Part shown: piece by piece, positions 35,830-46,054 of the stretch
How the letters are laid out: each line of letters opens with the position of its first letter
Position numbering within the stretch: position 1 is the stretch's first letter
Origin: Phaeosaccion multiseriatum
Taxonomy: Eukaryota; Ochrophyta, other classes
Length of the DNA: 64,000 bases
Direction: 5' to 3'
NCBI GenBank assembly: GCA_965112735.1
Contig: OZ218956.1
Span: 3,658,001-3,722,000, forward strand
The notes under the pieces: generated by a model
The model's database searches: none
Told to the model about the DNA's origin: nothing
The model's input: only the letters and a program-made list of their open reading frames with translations
Program-made: the position numbers and the translations under genes

Positions 35830-38000
35830 CACCCGGATGCTTGCGTGCGCCTGTGGGTATTGGGTAGTGTTCTTTGTTGACTTGCGTGCCTCGTCTCTAT
35901 ATACGCCTCAATGTCGAGTTCGAAGTCGACCTCTGTATCGACCTCTGTACCTGATTGATGCCGTAACTCTGCTCTCCTCAGGTGTTTTCAATGCTTCTGC
36001 GCAAGACCAAGAGCGAGGGCCTCGTCATCCCCAACCTGCAGAAGCACGGAGGAGACAACGAGAGCTACGAGGGGGCCACCGTCATCGACCCCAAGAAGGT
36101 ATGTCAATGGAGAGGTCGATGTAGAGGTCGAAAAGAGGTCGAGGTCGGTAGACACACAGACAGTGAGAGCTCCAGAGGTCATTCCCTTGACAGTTTCCTT
36201 CCCTATTGATGCCGTGGGCCGCGCCTCCTGATCCTTCCCCTCCCGAACCCTTCCTTTGGAGTGTAGGCCTTTTATGAAGAGCCCGTGGCAACGCTCGATT
36301 TCGCGTCGCTGTACCCGTCCATCATGCAAGCCTACAATCTCTGCTACAGCACACTTGTGGCCGCTGGGGACGTGGGGAAGCTCAAGCCAGACGAGTATCT
36401 AAAGGTGAGGGAGGGGGGGAGGGATGGAGGGAGGGAGGGACGGGAGGGAGACGAGTGAATAATGAGGGAGTGAAGGGGAGGGTGGGGAGGAGGAGAGGAG
36501 TAGAAGATGGTGTGCCTGCCTGCTGCCGTAACCTCATACTCTGTTTGCTCTTCTTTGTGCTCTGTCTCTCAATGCCTGCCCATATGCCTGCCCATATGCC
36601 TCCATCTCAAGTCTCCGAGCAACGACTGCTTCGTCAAGAGCACGACGCGCAAGGGCATCCTCCCGGTCATCTTGGACGAGCTCCTGTCGGCTCGGAAACA
36701 GGCCAAGAGGGTGAGTCACACTGTCTCACTCTCACTCACACTCACACTCACACTCACACTCACACTCACACTCACACTCACACTCACACTCACACTCACA
36801 CTCACATTCACACTCATATTCACACTCACATTCACACTCATATTCACACTCACACTCATATGCACACTCGTGCGCGTTTCAATTGGTTCCAAGTACACTG
36901 ACACTGACACTGACACGCCTGCCTCCCATCTGCCCCACCTGCATGTCTGCCTGCCCATACGTTTCATACGCTTGCCTGCCTCTTTCTGCCCATACGTGTG
37001 CCTGCCTCTTTCTGCCCATACTATGCCTGCCCATACGCCTTGTTCCCGAACTTGGCCCCCTCTAAGGACATGGCCAAGGCGACGGACCCGATGGAGAAGG
37101 CCGTGCAAAACGGAAGGCAGCTCGCTCTTAAGGTCAGTGGAGTGGAGTGGAGTAGTGTGGGCGTGTGGGCGGGCATATGGGCACAGCCATGTGGATGGAT
37201 AGACACATAGGGCTTATCCCCCCCCCACCCCCCACCCCCCTGCTCTCTCTCTCTCTCAGATCTCGGCCAACTCTGTGTACGGTTACACTGGCGCCACAGT
37301 GGGGCAGCTTCCCTGCCTCCCCATCGCCTCTTCCGTCACCGCGTACGGACGAGAGTTGCTCTTCAAGGTATGCCTCAGTGGATGGCAGTGGATGGCAGTG
37401 GATGGCAGTGGATGGCAGTGGATGGCAGTGGTTGGAAGGCCTCTGGTCTTGTCAGTCGCGCCCTCGAGTGTCTGCCTGCTTCTCTATGCCGGCCTACCCA
37501 TATGCCTGCCCATACCCAATCCATCGCCATGCCCGCATGCCTGTGTATTGTTTGCCCCTTACTCTTATCCCATATGCCTGCCCATATGCCTGCCCATACG
37601 CCTGCCCATATGCCTGCCCATATGCCTGCCCATACGCCTGCCCATATGCCTGCCCATATGCCTGCCCATATGCCTGCCCATATGCCTGCCCATATGCCTG
37701 CCCATATGCCTGCCCATATGCCTGCCCATACGCCTGCCCATATGCCTGCCCTCATGCCTGCCCATATGCCTGCCCATATGCCTGCCCATACGCCTGCCCA
37801 TACGCCTGCCCATATCCCTGCCCATGCACATACCCACATGCCTGCCCTTACGCATACACAGACCCGTGAGTACGTGGAGCAGCACTACACCAAGGACAAC
37901 GGGTACCCCGCAGACGCCGATGTGGTGTACGGAGACACCGACTCCGTCATGGTCAAGTTCGGCGTCAAGACTGTGGCAGAGGCCATGCCCCTCGCGGAGA

Positions 38001-38062
<62 letters not shown>

Positions 38063-40526
38063 GTGGGTGTGTGTGTGTGTGTGGGTGGGTGTGTGTGTGT
38101 GTGTGTACTGTGTGTGTATATGTGTGCCTTTCTCTCTCTCCCCCCCGTCTACTGCCGTTCCCCGCCTCTCTCTAAACCCCACCCCCCATCTGCTGCCATC
38201 CACCCATCGGCTGTCTACACCACCCCTCTGTCCTACCCCACTCCACCCTCCATCTACTGCCATCCATCCACCGGCTGTCTACACCACCCCTCTGTCCTAC
38301 CCCACTCCACCCCCCATCTACTGCCATCCATCCACCGGCTCTCCACCCCCCCCACCCCCCATCTACTGCCATCCATCCACCCCCCCCCACCCCCCAAGGC
38401 GGCAGAGGAGGTTTCTGCGATCTTCCCCCGTCCCATCAAGCTCGAGTTCGAGAAGGTAAGGAGAGACATATGGCAGTAGATGGGAGAGAGAGAGAGGCGA
38501 TACCTTTCTGCTGATGAGCCAACGGAACCAAACTCTCGATCTCTTCGTGTCCCTCCCTCCCATCTAACTGACTGCTCATCCGTACATTCATCCATACACT
38601 GCCACGCCACCTCCCCTCCAGGTGTATTGGCCCTACCTGCTGATGAACAAAAAGCGCTACGCTGGGCTGCTGTGGACCAAGGCAGAGAGTTTCGACAAGA
38701 TGGACACCAAAGGGCTCGAGACCGTCCGCAGAGACAACTGCCTGCTGGTAAGTGAGCGTGTGTGCGTGCGTGTGTGGCCGTGTGGCTGCTGAGTGGTTCT
38801 TGGGTGGCTGGTGAAAACTCGGCTGTTCGCTCCTACTCCCTCCCTCTCCTCTCCCTCTTGGGCTCTCTCTAACACTCCCCCCTGCCTCCTCCTCCTCCTC
38901 CTGCTCCTGCTCCTCCTCCTCCCCCTCCCCCTCCCCCTCCCCCTCCTGCCCCCCCCCCTTCCTCCTCCTCTCTCTCTACCTTCCTCTCCACCACTCTCTC
39001 CCTGTCTTCCCCAAGGTGCGGCAAGTCGTGGACACGTGCCTGCGCAAGATCCTCATCGACAGAGACACGAAAGGCGCCATCTCCTACACCAAGGCCGTCA
39101 TCGCAGAGCTGCTGCAGAACAAAGTGCGTGCGTGCGTGCGTGTGTGTATGTGTGTGTGCGTGCGTGCGTGGGTTTGGGTGTGTGTGCGTGTGTACGTGTG
39201 TGTGCGCGTGGGTGTGGGTGTGCGTGTGTGTGCGTGGGTGTGTGCGTGCGTGGGTGCATGCGCAGCGAGGTGCGCTGCTGCTGCGAGGAGTCCGTCTTCA
39301 TCGCCCCCCCCCCCCTGCTTGGTTTCGTTCCTCCGCGTGCAGATGGACATTTCTCTGCTCGTCATCACCAAGGCTCTGGCCAAGAGCGCTGACGACGAGG
39401 GCTACGCCAACAGGTCAGTCAGTCAGTCAGTCAGTCAGTCAGTCAGTCAATCAGTCAGTCAGTCAGTCAGTCAGTCAGTCAGTCAGTCAGTCAGTCAGTC
39501 AGTCAGTCAGTCAGTCAGTCAGTCTGTCAATCAGTCAGTCAGTCAGTCAGTCAGTCAGTCAGTCAGTCAGTCAGTCAGTCCACGCGCATCATGTCAAGTC
39601 CCCTCCGGGAAGAAGCTGAACCCCTTGTCTGCCCCTCTCTGCCCCCCTCCCTCTGCTGCCATCTACCACAATCCATCTGCTGCCATCAGACAAGCGCACG
39701 TGGAGCTGGCCATGCGTATGCGCAAGAGAGACCCCGGCACCGCCCCCAACGTTGGAGACCGCGTGGCCTACGTCATCACCAAGGGTGTCAAGGTGGGTCA
39801 GTAAGGCAGTGAGCCAGTACGCAGAAAAACTGAAACTAAAACAACCTCCCTCGCTCTCCCTCCCTCCCTCCCTCCCTCCCTCCCTCGGCTTCGCTACCTC
39901 GGCCTCCCCCCTTCGTTGTCGGTCTCTATCCCTGGTCACTCCCGCTGCTGTCCATATGCTTCTATCGGTGTCTCTACCCGTGTCTATCGGTGTTGTGTTG
40001 TTCCCCTCCACCCGTCAGAACGCGCCTGCTTACGACAAGGCCGAGGACCCCGTGTACGTGTTGGAGAACAACATCCCCATCGACACCGATCACTACCTCA
40101 GCAACCAGCTCAAGAAGCCGCTGGAGAGGCTGTTCGAGCCCATCATCAGCGACACCAACGACTTGTTTAAAGGGGACCACACACTCAAAATTTCGTCCCT
40201 CACGCCCACCGCAAAGTGAGTGAGGGAATGAGGGAGGGAGGGAGGGAAGGAGGGAGGAAGGGAGGGAGGGAGGGAGTAAGGGAGTGAGTGGGTGAGGGCG
40301 GGAGGGGGGGAGTGGGGGAGTGGGGGAGCAAGTGAGTGCGGGCGGGAGGGGGGGAGTGGGGGAGCAAGTGAGTGCGTGAGAGAAATGAGTGAGGGAGTAA
40401 GTGTATGAGTGAGGGAGCGAGGGAGTGGTCGTCGAGAGCGAAGCAGCGGCGAAAGTAAAAAGGAAAATCGGTGGAAAGCCCCCAAGAACGCTCCCACCAG
40501 AGTAGGAAGCAAATACGCGTCTGTCC

Positions 40527-40564
<38 letters not shown>

Positions 40565-40861
40565 TTGTATGTCTGTCTGTGTGTCTGTGTGTCTATCTGT
40601 CTCTCTGTCTTCTAACCCAACCCTGGTTCCCATCCACCGCCACCCCCCAACTCCCATCCACTGCCATCCCCCAACCCCATGGACTGCCATCCTCAGGCCC
40701 GGCGGCATCATGATGTTCGCAGTGAAGAAGCTCACGTGCATCTCGTGCAAGAGCCCCATCTCGGAGAAGGAGCGTACCCTGTGCGTGTACTGCAGGCCCA
40801 AGGAGGCCGTCATCTACTCAGGTCACGAGCTGTCCAGATTGTCCAGTGTCGTGTGTGTGTG

Positions 40862-40895
<34 letters not shown>

Positions 40896-41514
40896 GAGAG
40901 AGAGGGAGAGTGGATGCGTTCGTGCCTTGTTGCGTTCGTGCTTGTGTGTGTTCCCTTGTCCCCTTCCTCCCCACGACTCCGACCCCAAACTCACGCCCTC
41001 GCCCCTCACTCGGTCCACTCCCTTCCCCCCCCCCCCCCAGACAAGCTCAAAGCCGTGAACGAGGCGGAGGTGGCCTTCAGCCGTCTGTGGACACAGTGTC
41101 AGGACTGCCAGGGCTCGTGCCATCAGGACGTGCTCTGTACCAACAAGGACTGCGCCATCTTCTACAGGTGAGAAGCCAGTCGTATGGGCAGATAGGCAGG
41201 CATATGGGCAGATGGGCAGGCCGACCGCCGACCGAACTGAGGCGTTGATGTTTCTTTCTTGGGGCCCAACAGCGGTGCCATATGCTTTCCTGACCTGGTT
41301 GATGGCTTGAGTGATGGCTTGATTTGGTGTATTGTTGTAGATTATTTGATTGAATGAATGATGTGGTGTATTGCTGTAGATTATTTGATTGAATGATTGA
41401 TTGATCCCTCCGCCTGCCCTCTGATTATCGTTCCACGCCCCTCCGCTCAGACGGAAGAAGGTGCAAAAGGACCTCACAGAGGCACAGGGGGTGGTGGACC
41501 GCTTCTCGTGGTAG
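29783..41514 (+). CDS. POLD1: DNA polymerase delta catalytic subunit
   Basis: Twenty-nine exons from ATG 29783 to TAG 41514, totalling 3363 nt (1120 residues), close to the usual length. All junctions are GT–AG and in phase. B-family landmarks in order: exonuclease I in LSFDIEC (about residue 329), exonuclease [12 protein letters not shown] (about 410), exonuclease III YCIKDAE (about 530), motif [11 protein letters not shown] (about 622), motif [11 protein letters not shown] (about 715), motif [11 protein letters not shown] (about 772), KKRYAGL and [12 protein letters not shown]. At the C-terminus are the zinc module CysA (CISC and CVYC pairs) and CysB CQDC plus CTNKDC, which binds 4Fe–4S in this family, ending RFSW. 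It is the replicative and proofreading polymerase in the nucleus. Catalytic residues look intact. Exon 8 is only 37 nt. The intron 10 donor is an unusual GTCCGT. Many introns consist of tandem repeats. Confidence 0.95.
33075..33425 (+). repeat. POLD1: 13-base tandem array in POLD1 intron 9
   Basis: About 20 units of TATCCGATTTGGG and close variants (CTCCGATTTGGG, TATTCGAATTGGG) start a few bases after the GTATGT donor. The acceptor lies at 33425. Confidence 0.85.
33872..34675 (+). repeat. POLD1: Minisatellite filling POLD1 intron 11
   Basis: Units of about 40 bases built from TGACTGACTGAATGAGTG, ACTCAATGACACC and AAGTAC repeat some 13 times, then decay into TGACTGAC runs. The intron (804 bases) is almost entirely this array. 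Part of the unit also occurs in an intron of the giant gene near 57955. Confidence 0.85.
35136..35290 (+). repeat. POLD1: (TGGAG)n array at start of POLD1 intron 13
   Basis: About 28 pentamers begin within the 5' splice site itself (GTCAGTGGAGTGGAG). Intron 18 starts with the same GTCAGTGGAGTGGAG sequence at 37133. Confidence 0.85.
37490..37850 (+). repeat. POLD1: CATATG/CATACG 12-base array in POLD1 intron 19
   Basis: About 27 units of CCTGCCCATATG, some with CATACG or CTCATG, fill the 3' part of the intron before the motif C exon. Intron 19 begins with five units of GGATGGCAGT. Related CATATG units occur in introns 16, 17, 18 and 28. Confidence 0.85.
39414..39585 (+). repeat. POLD1: (GTCA)n array at start of POLD1 intron 24
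   Basis: About 41 tetramers GTCA begin with the 5' splice site itself, so many register-equivalent donors exist side by side. The acceptor is at 39689, just after CTGCTGCCATCAG. Confidence 0.85.
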
Positions 41515-43012
41515 GGTACGCAAGTGGAACGCTTCTGTGCTAGGGTAGGGCTAAGGGGGTCGGGTAGAGCGTGGGGAGGGCGTAAATGTTGCCACTCCAT
41601 GCATGCCAAGACCAGCCGATGATTCGTAGCCCTTAATAGGAGGAACAACCCGGAACGAGGGAGCCCGCACACCATCCCCTGCTGCTGCTAAAAAGTATGC
41701 TATGCTGCTAATCATGCCTTGCTGCTGCTTATAAGCATGCCATGCTAATCATGCCATGCTTCATTCATTGATTCTTTCATACACCGCGTTGTTGGCGCAT
41801 TTTACTGAGTGGGTGAGAGTGAGTGCGTGGGTGAGTGGGTGCGTGAGTGAGTAAAGTGAGTGAGTGTAGAGGAACCAACCACACCTCCCCCACCCATGGC
41901 TGCCGACGAAAGCCCGCTTGCCGTACACCGCCAAGGCCCCAAGGCCTTCGTCACTCTCCTTCCGCTGCTGCACCCGTTCCTCTGCACCCGTTCCTCTGCA
42001 CCCGTTCCTCTGCACGTGCTTCGTCCCGCAAGGGGCCCCGCCTCCCCCCCCCGGGGTGTGCTCTACCCCACAAACGCCTGAAGGACCCCGCAGAGTCCAG
42101 AGAGGAAGCTCCATAATCAGTCTTCGCAGTAACAGGGGTGACCATTGGCATGCACATGCACGGCAAGTCTTTGGCTTGTGCACTCTGGTGAGTGTCTGTC
42201 CTGTCCTGGGCAAGGGTGATGTCGTGTATTTCAGTGGGTCCGGGGGGGAACGATTGGGTCCCACACACGCAACAAGCGAGCATCCCCGTGAGGCCTTGAA
42301 GAGCTCAAGAGCGACCATCTTGAGAGCAACAGAGCGAAGGGGGGGGGGGGGGGGGGGGCTGGCCACAGCATGGAAGGGTGCGGGTTGAAGGCGCTAAGGG
42401 GGCGAGAGGAAGGAGAGAGATGGAGCGTGCAGGGGATTGTATTCATTCACTCAAGAGCGAACAGGGGACGAAAGAAGGGCTGTTCGATACGCAGACAGCA
42501 GACCTCAAAGAGGACATCAGAGGGGACAGTGCCCTCGTCCTTCGCTTCAGGCCCAGAGCTTGAGAATACCAACAAAGCACATCTGCCGCCATCGTCGTTA
42601 TCGTGTGCCTAGTGCCCACCTGTGGAGCGAGGCATCGAGTCATGGTGGTGTATAGCAGAGAGAGGAGTCCGTAGTAGAGACAACCAAATGATCAAAAGGG
42701 CTCCAGTCGAATTTTGGGTGCAAAAAGCACGGACATTGCGCCCTCCCGCCCCTTACACACACACTCGGGTGCACACTCGGGTGCAGGCCTAGGGTCCACA
42801 AGAGGCGGGCAGCATCGTACTGTTCTGGCTATCGAAGAGGCATCTCATCGCTTTGTAATCCGTGATTCATGGCCGTGGTAATCCGTGATTATGGCTGTGC
42901 TGTCTGCCCACCACCCTCCTTCCCTCCTCCAGACACTCACCCCTCCCCCACTCGACCCCCCTTCCTTTCATATGCCTCTACATATGCCACATCCTGCCAA
43001 TCAGCCTGCCAA
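41515..43012. other. Intergenic region with decayed ankyrin-gene fragment
   Basis: No convincing gene. It holds AATCATGCCATGCT repeats (41690–41760), three CGTTCCTCTGCACC units (41975–42020), a G homopolymer (about 42341–42358) and the fragment listed separately at 42105–42165. Around 42636–42665 there is a sequence nearly identical to 46555–46590. Confidence 0.4.
42105..42165 (-). pseudogene. Remnant of a third ankyrin-like paralog (C-terminal end)
   Basis: AATCAGTCTTCGCAG followed by GTGACCATTGGCATGCA closely matches 43010–43050, which encodes the last residues (HANGHPCDCED) of the intact minus-strand paralog. Only about 50 bases are recognisable and no open frame extends upstream, so it is a relic. 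Confidence 0.5.
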
Positions 43013-44494
43013 TCAGTCCTCGCAGTCGCAAGGGTGTCCATTGGCATGCACCCACTCCTTGATCTCATCAAAAATTTCGTCGTGGATGCGCCATTCTATA
43101 CCATCCGCCTCCAACTCGCTCCTGATGGTCTCTGGACACGCCCTCTTATCCCACGCACAGCCCACCTCTTCCGAGCGGAGCCACTGCAGCATTTCCAGGC
43201 TCACGCAATATTGCACCACATTTGCGCACACCTCTGCATTCCAGTCACAGAAGTCATGCGCATGGTCATGCAGCCAATCCAAAGTGTCCAGTTCATCACG
43301 CTGTGCGGCAAGTACTGCTCCACGCCGCCAGTCACCCCCCGGCCGCCTTGTTTTTGTGAACATTGACCTGACCTTGGGAGTCTCCAACAGCAATTCCAGA
43401 ACATAATGGTCCCCTCCCTTAATACCGCTGTACCACACATCCGCATTAAACGACGCATCAACGTCATCCGACAGAAGCCGCCGCAGCATGGGCACGTCAC
43501 ACTCCTCCGCAGCATGAGCACAGACCCTCCAATCATCCGAGCACAGCCACTTAAGCACCCGCAGCCCGTGCCGCTCGTTATGATCTGCATACTTATACAC
43601 CGCCAGATCCCGGGGACAGCCCATGTGATGGAGGGCCTTGCACATGGTCACATCTCCGTGCAACACAGCTGCCAGGAACGTCCGTTTAGAAAGCTCAAAG
43701 CCGTGTCTCCTGGCCCAGTACAAGCGTTCAATGGATGCCACTACGCTCCTCTGCCTCGTCTTGGCCGGGTGCGCAACGATGTAGTAGCCCCTCCACTCCT
43801 TGCACACCGTCGCAACGAAAGCGTACTCCCCCTGCCCCACGAGCTCCATCACCGTTTCGTACACCTCCCTGATGCCCAGGGCATTTGCACAGCCGCCTGA
43901 GCCAGGGACGGGAGCTCGGTGACAGGACGCACGCCCTTCGTGTGCAGGGCCAGCACGCCCGCCATCTCCACCCCCTCCTCCTGAGGGCCACCGACGCCGC
44001 TTACTACCTCCCTTTCGTTCTCCCTCTGCCTCCCCCTCCTCTATTAGTCTATCAAGATTATGGGGGCTGCGGCTTGTGGGGGCTGCTGATGGTTGTCGTT
44101 GGCGGCGGAGAAGGAGAAATTCCTTCTTTCTCGCGTATGCTTTCTCTCTCCCCTCCTCTTCCCTCTCGTGAGCCTTCTCCTTCGCCTCCTCCTCTCTCAG
44201 CTTCTTCTTCTCATCCCTAATGGACTTAAGATGCATCAACAGCTCCTTCCTCACGCCCTCCGCTGCTGCTCCTCCCAAGCTCAGCCCCAGGTACGTGCCC
44301 TGCCCGCTCAAGGCCTTCTCTATTGCGTCTTCCTTCCTGCCCACTGCTGCGATGCTCGCCTGGATGCCTTGCATTTTGAGGTTAATAAAAAAAGAGGAGA
44401 AGAGCAGATTTGAAAACAGCTGTGAGCCCTCGACGATCACAACACCAACACGCACATCAATTCTAGCTCCCCCCGGCGGGTTCAATGTGCTCAT
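43013..44494 (-). CDS. Intronless ankyrin-like repeat protein, paralog 1
   Basis: Single open frame of 493 codons from ATG 44494. A second ATG at 44374 aligns better with the start of the paralog at 44606, so a 453-residue product is likely. After an N-terminal segment with TYLGLSLGG there is a charged coiled coil (Lys/Glu/Arg), then YETVMELVGQGEYAFVATVC, which resembles an F-box-like or leading helix. It is followed by repeats of the type VLKWLCSDDWRVCA, ALHHMGCPRD and MLQWLRSEEVGCAWD. Such degenerate ankyrin repeats mediate protein binding. The lack of introns contrasts with most genes nearby. Function unknown. Confidence 0.75.
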   Translation of the reverse strand: MSTLNPPGGARIDVRVGVVIVEGSQLFSNLLFSSFFINLKMQGIQASIAAVGRKEDAIEKALSGQGTYLGLSLGGAAAEGVRKELLMHLKSIRDEKKKLREEEAKEKAHEREEEGREKAYARKKEFLLLRRQRQPSAAPTSRSPHNLDRLIEEGEAEGERKGGSKRRRWPSGGGGGDGGRAGPAHEGRASCHRAPVPGSGGCANALGIREVYETVMELVGQGEYAFVATVCKEWRGYYIVAHPAKTRQRSVVASIERLYWARRHGFELSKRTFLAAVLHGDVTMCKALHHMGCPRDLAVYKYADHNERHGLRVLKWLCSDDWRVCAHAAEECDVPMLRRLLSDDVDASFNADVWYSGIKGGDHYVLELLLETPKVRSMFTKTRRPGGDWRRGAVLAAQRDELDTLDWLHDHAHDFCDWNAEVCANVVQYCVSLEMLQWLRSEEVGCAWDKRACPETIRSELEADGIEWRIHDEIFDEIKEWVHANGHPCDCED

Positions 44495-44605
44495 CTAGCG
44501 CCTTAGATAAGCGTAACTCCGTGCTTTCCTCCCCCTCATTCTTCTGCTGCTGAGGGCCGGCTGCATTTCCCACTCTGGTGTGTTTTGAACGAGCCTCGAG
44601 ACAAG
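44495..44605. promoter_or_regulatory. Short divergent intergenic region between ankyrin-like paralogs
   Basis: Only about 110 bases separate ATG 44494 (minus) and ATG 44606 (plus), or 231 if the minus gene starts at 44374. Both promoters must lie in or overlap this space. No TATA box is evident. Confidence 0.4.
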
Positions 44606-46054
44606 ATGCAGCGGGTGGACCGCGAGGAGGAGGAGGTCAAAAGGGCTCTGCGCGGGGAGGGCAGCTACTTGGGATTGACCTTGTCATGTGCGAGTGGGGG
44701 AAGCAGGGAGGAGCTGCTGATGCACCTCCAGGCCTTGAGGGCGGAGAAGCTGCAGCTACAAGAGGAGAAAGGGAGAAGAGAAAGGGAGAGGGAGGCTTAT
44801 GAAAGGGACGAGAAAGCGAAGGAGAAGGCTTATGAGAGAGACGAGAAAGCGAAGGAGATGGCTCACAAGAGGGACGAGGAGGCGAAAGAGAGGGCCTTTG
44901 AGAGAGAGAAGGAGGCCAAGCTCTTCGACGAGAAGGCGAAGGAGAAGGACTTTGAAAGAGAGAAGGAGCTTCAGGCGGAGGAGTCGGGAAGCCCCGAAAG
45001 AAGGGACCCAATCAACCCTGATGAGGCAGGTGACGAGGAGGGAGAAGTGGGAGGGAGAAGAGGTGGTACCAAGCGGCGACGGGCGGCCTCAGGAGGAGAG
45101 GCAGAAATTGCTGCTCCTGTGCTTGGTCGCACAGCCCCTGGCCGACCACCTGCCCTTCTGGCCGGCGATGGATCTAGCTGTGCAGAGGCCGTTGGTAGCG
45201 AAGAGGTGTACGGAAAGGTGATGGAGCTCGTTGGGCCGGGGGAGTACGCTTTCGTCGCGACGGTGTGCAAGGAGTGGCGGGACTACTACATTGTTGCGCA
45301 CCGAGCCGAGACGAGCCAAACGAGTGTAGTGGCATCCATCGAGCGAGTGTATTGGGCCAGGAGGCACGGCTACGAGCTTACAGTCGAGACGCTCAGAGCC
45401 GCTACTCAATATGGAGGTGTGAGCATGTGCAAGGCCCTCCATCACATGGGCTGTCCCCGGGATGTGACGGTGTACAAATCTGCAGCGAAGAACAAGCACC
45501 ACGTGAGTGTGCTCAAGTGGCTGTGCTCCGATGATTGGAGTGTCTGCGCCAATGCCGCGCAGAAGGGGGACTTACCGCTGCTGAAGCTGGTTCTGTCGGA
45601 TGACATGAATGCGCCGTTCGATCACCGTGTGTGGCTCAATGCTATTGACGGAGGGCACATCTCTGTGCTGGAAGGTCTGCTGAATAACCCCAGGGTTAGG
45701 GCTGAGCTGGAGGGAGCGGAGGAGGGAAGTGCGTGGAGGCAGGGGGCTGGGTCTGCTGCAGATTGCTCTCGACTGCCCATTCTGCGGTGGCTGCACGCCA
45801 ATGCGCGTGAGCTCTGTGATTGGGATGCGACTGTTTGCGCAGACGCGGTGCAGGGTCCCATCGAAGGCCTGGCAATGCTGCAGTGGTTGCGCTCGGAAGA
45901 GGTGGGCTGTGCGTGGGACGAGGGGGTGTGTCCAGAGAACATCAGGAGCGAAGCAAAGGCCGATGGTCTAGAGTGGTTCATCCCCGAAGACTCCTTTGAG
46001 GAGATCAAGCAGTGGGTGCATGCCAATGGACACCCTTGCGACTGCGAGGATTGA
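44606..46054 (+). CDS. Intronless ankyrin-like repeat protein, paralog 2
   Basis: Open frame of 482 residues from ATG 44606 (MQRVDREEEEVKRAL). SYLGLTL is followed by a coiled coil made of repeated ERDEKAKEKAYERDEKAKE-like 9–10-residue units, a linker with GGRRGGTKRRRAA (possible nuclear localisation signal), then VYGKVMELVGPGEYAFVATV and ankyrin-like repeats ending in the same HANGHPCDCED as paralog 1. Similarity runs over the whole length, so the pair arose by inverted duplication. Intronless. Role unknown; adaptor function through the repeats is likely. Confidence 0.78.
   Translation: MQRVDREEEEVKRALRGEGSYLGLTLSCASGGSREELLMHLQALRAEKLQLQEEKGRREREREAYERDEKAKEKAYERDEKAKEMAHKRDEEAKERAFEREKEAKLFDEKAKEKDFEREKELQAEESGSPERRDPINPDEAGDEEGEVGGRRGGTKRRRAASGGEAEIAAPVLGRTAPGRPPALLAGDGSSCAEAVGSEEVYGKVMELVGPGEYAFVATVCKEWRDYYIVAHRAETSQTSVVASIERVYWARRHGYELTVETLRAATQYGGVSMCKALHHMGCPRDVTVYKSAAKNKHHVSVLKWLCSDDWSVCANAAQKGDLPLLKLVLSDDMNAPFDHRVWLNAIDGGHISVLEGLLNNPRVRAELEGAEEGSAWRQGAGSAADCSRLPILRWLHANARELCDWDATVCADAVQGPIEGLAMLQWLRSEEVGCAWDEGVCPENIRSEAKADGLEWFIPEDSFEEIKQWVHANGHPCDCED

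Noticed and set aside
37490-37850. Long open frames through the CATATG array ([15 protein letters not shown] and reverse)
   Set aside because: They are by-products of a 12-base repeat, open in all frames, and lie within POLD1 intron 19.
41761-42366. 201-codon minus-strand ORF
   Set aside because: Composed of repeats and a paralog relic in a different frame; no domain, no splice support.
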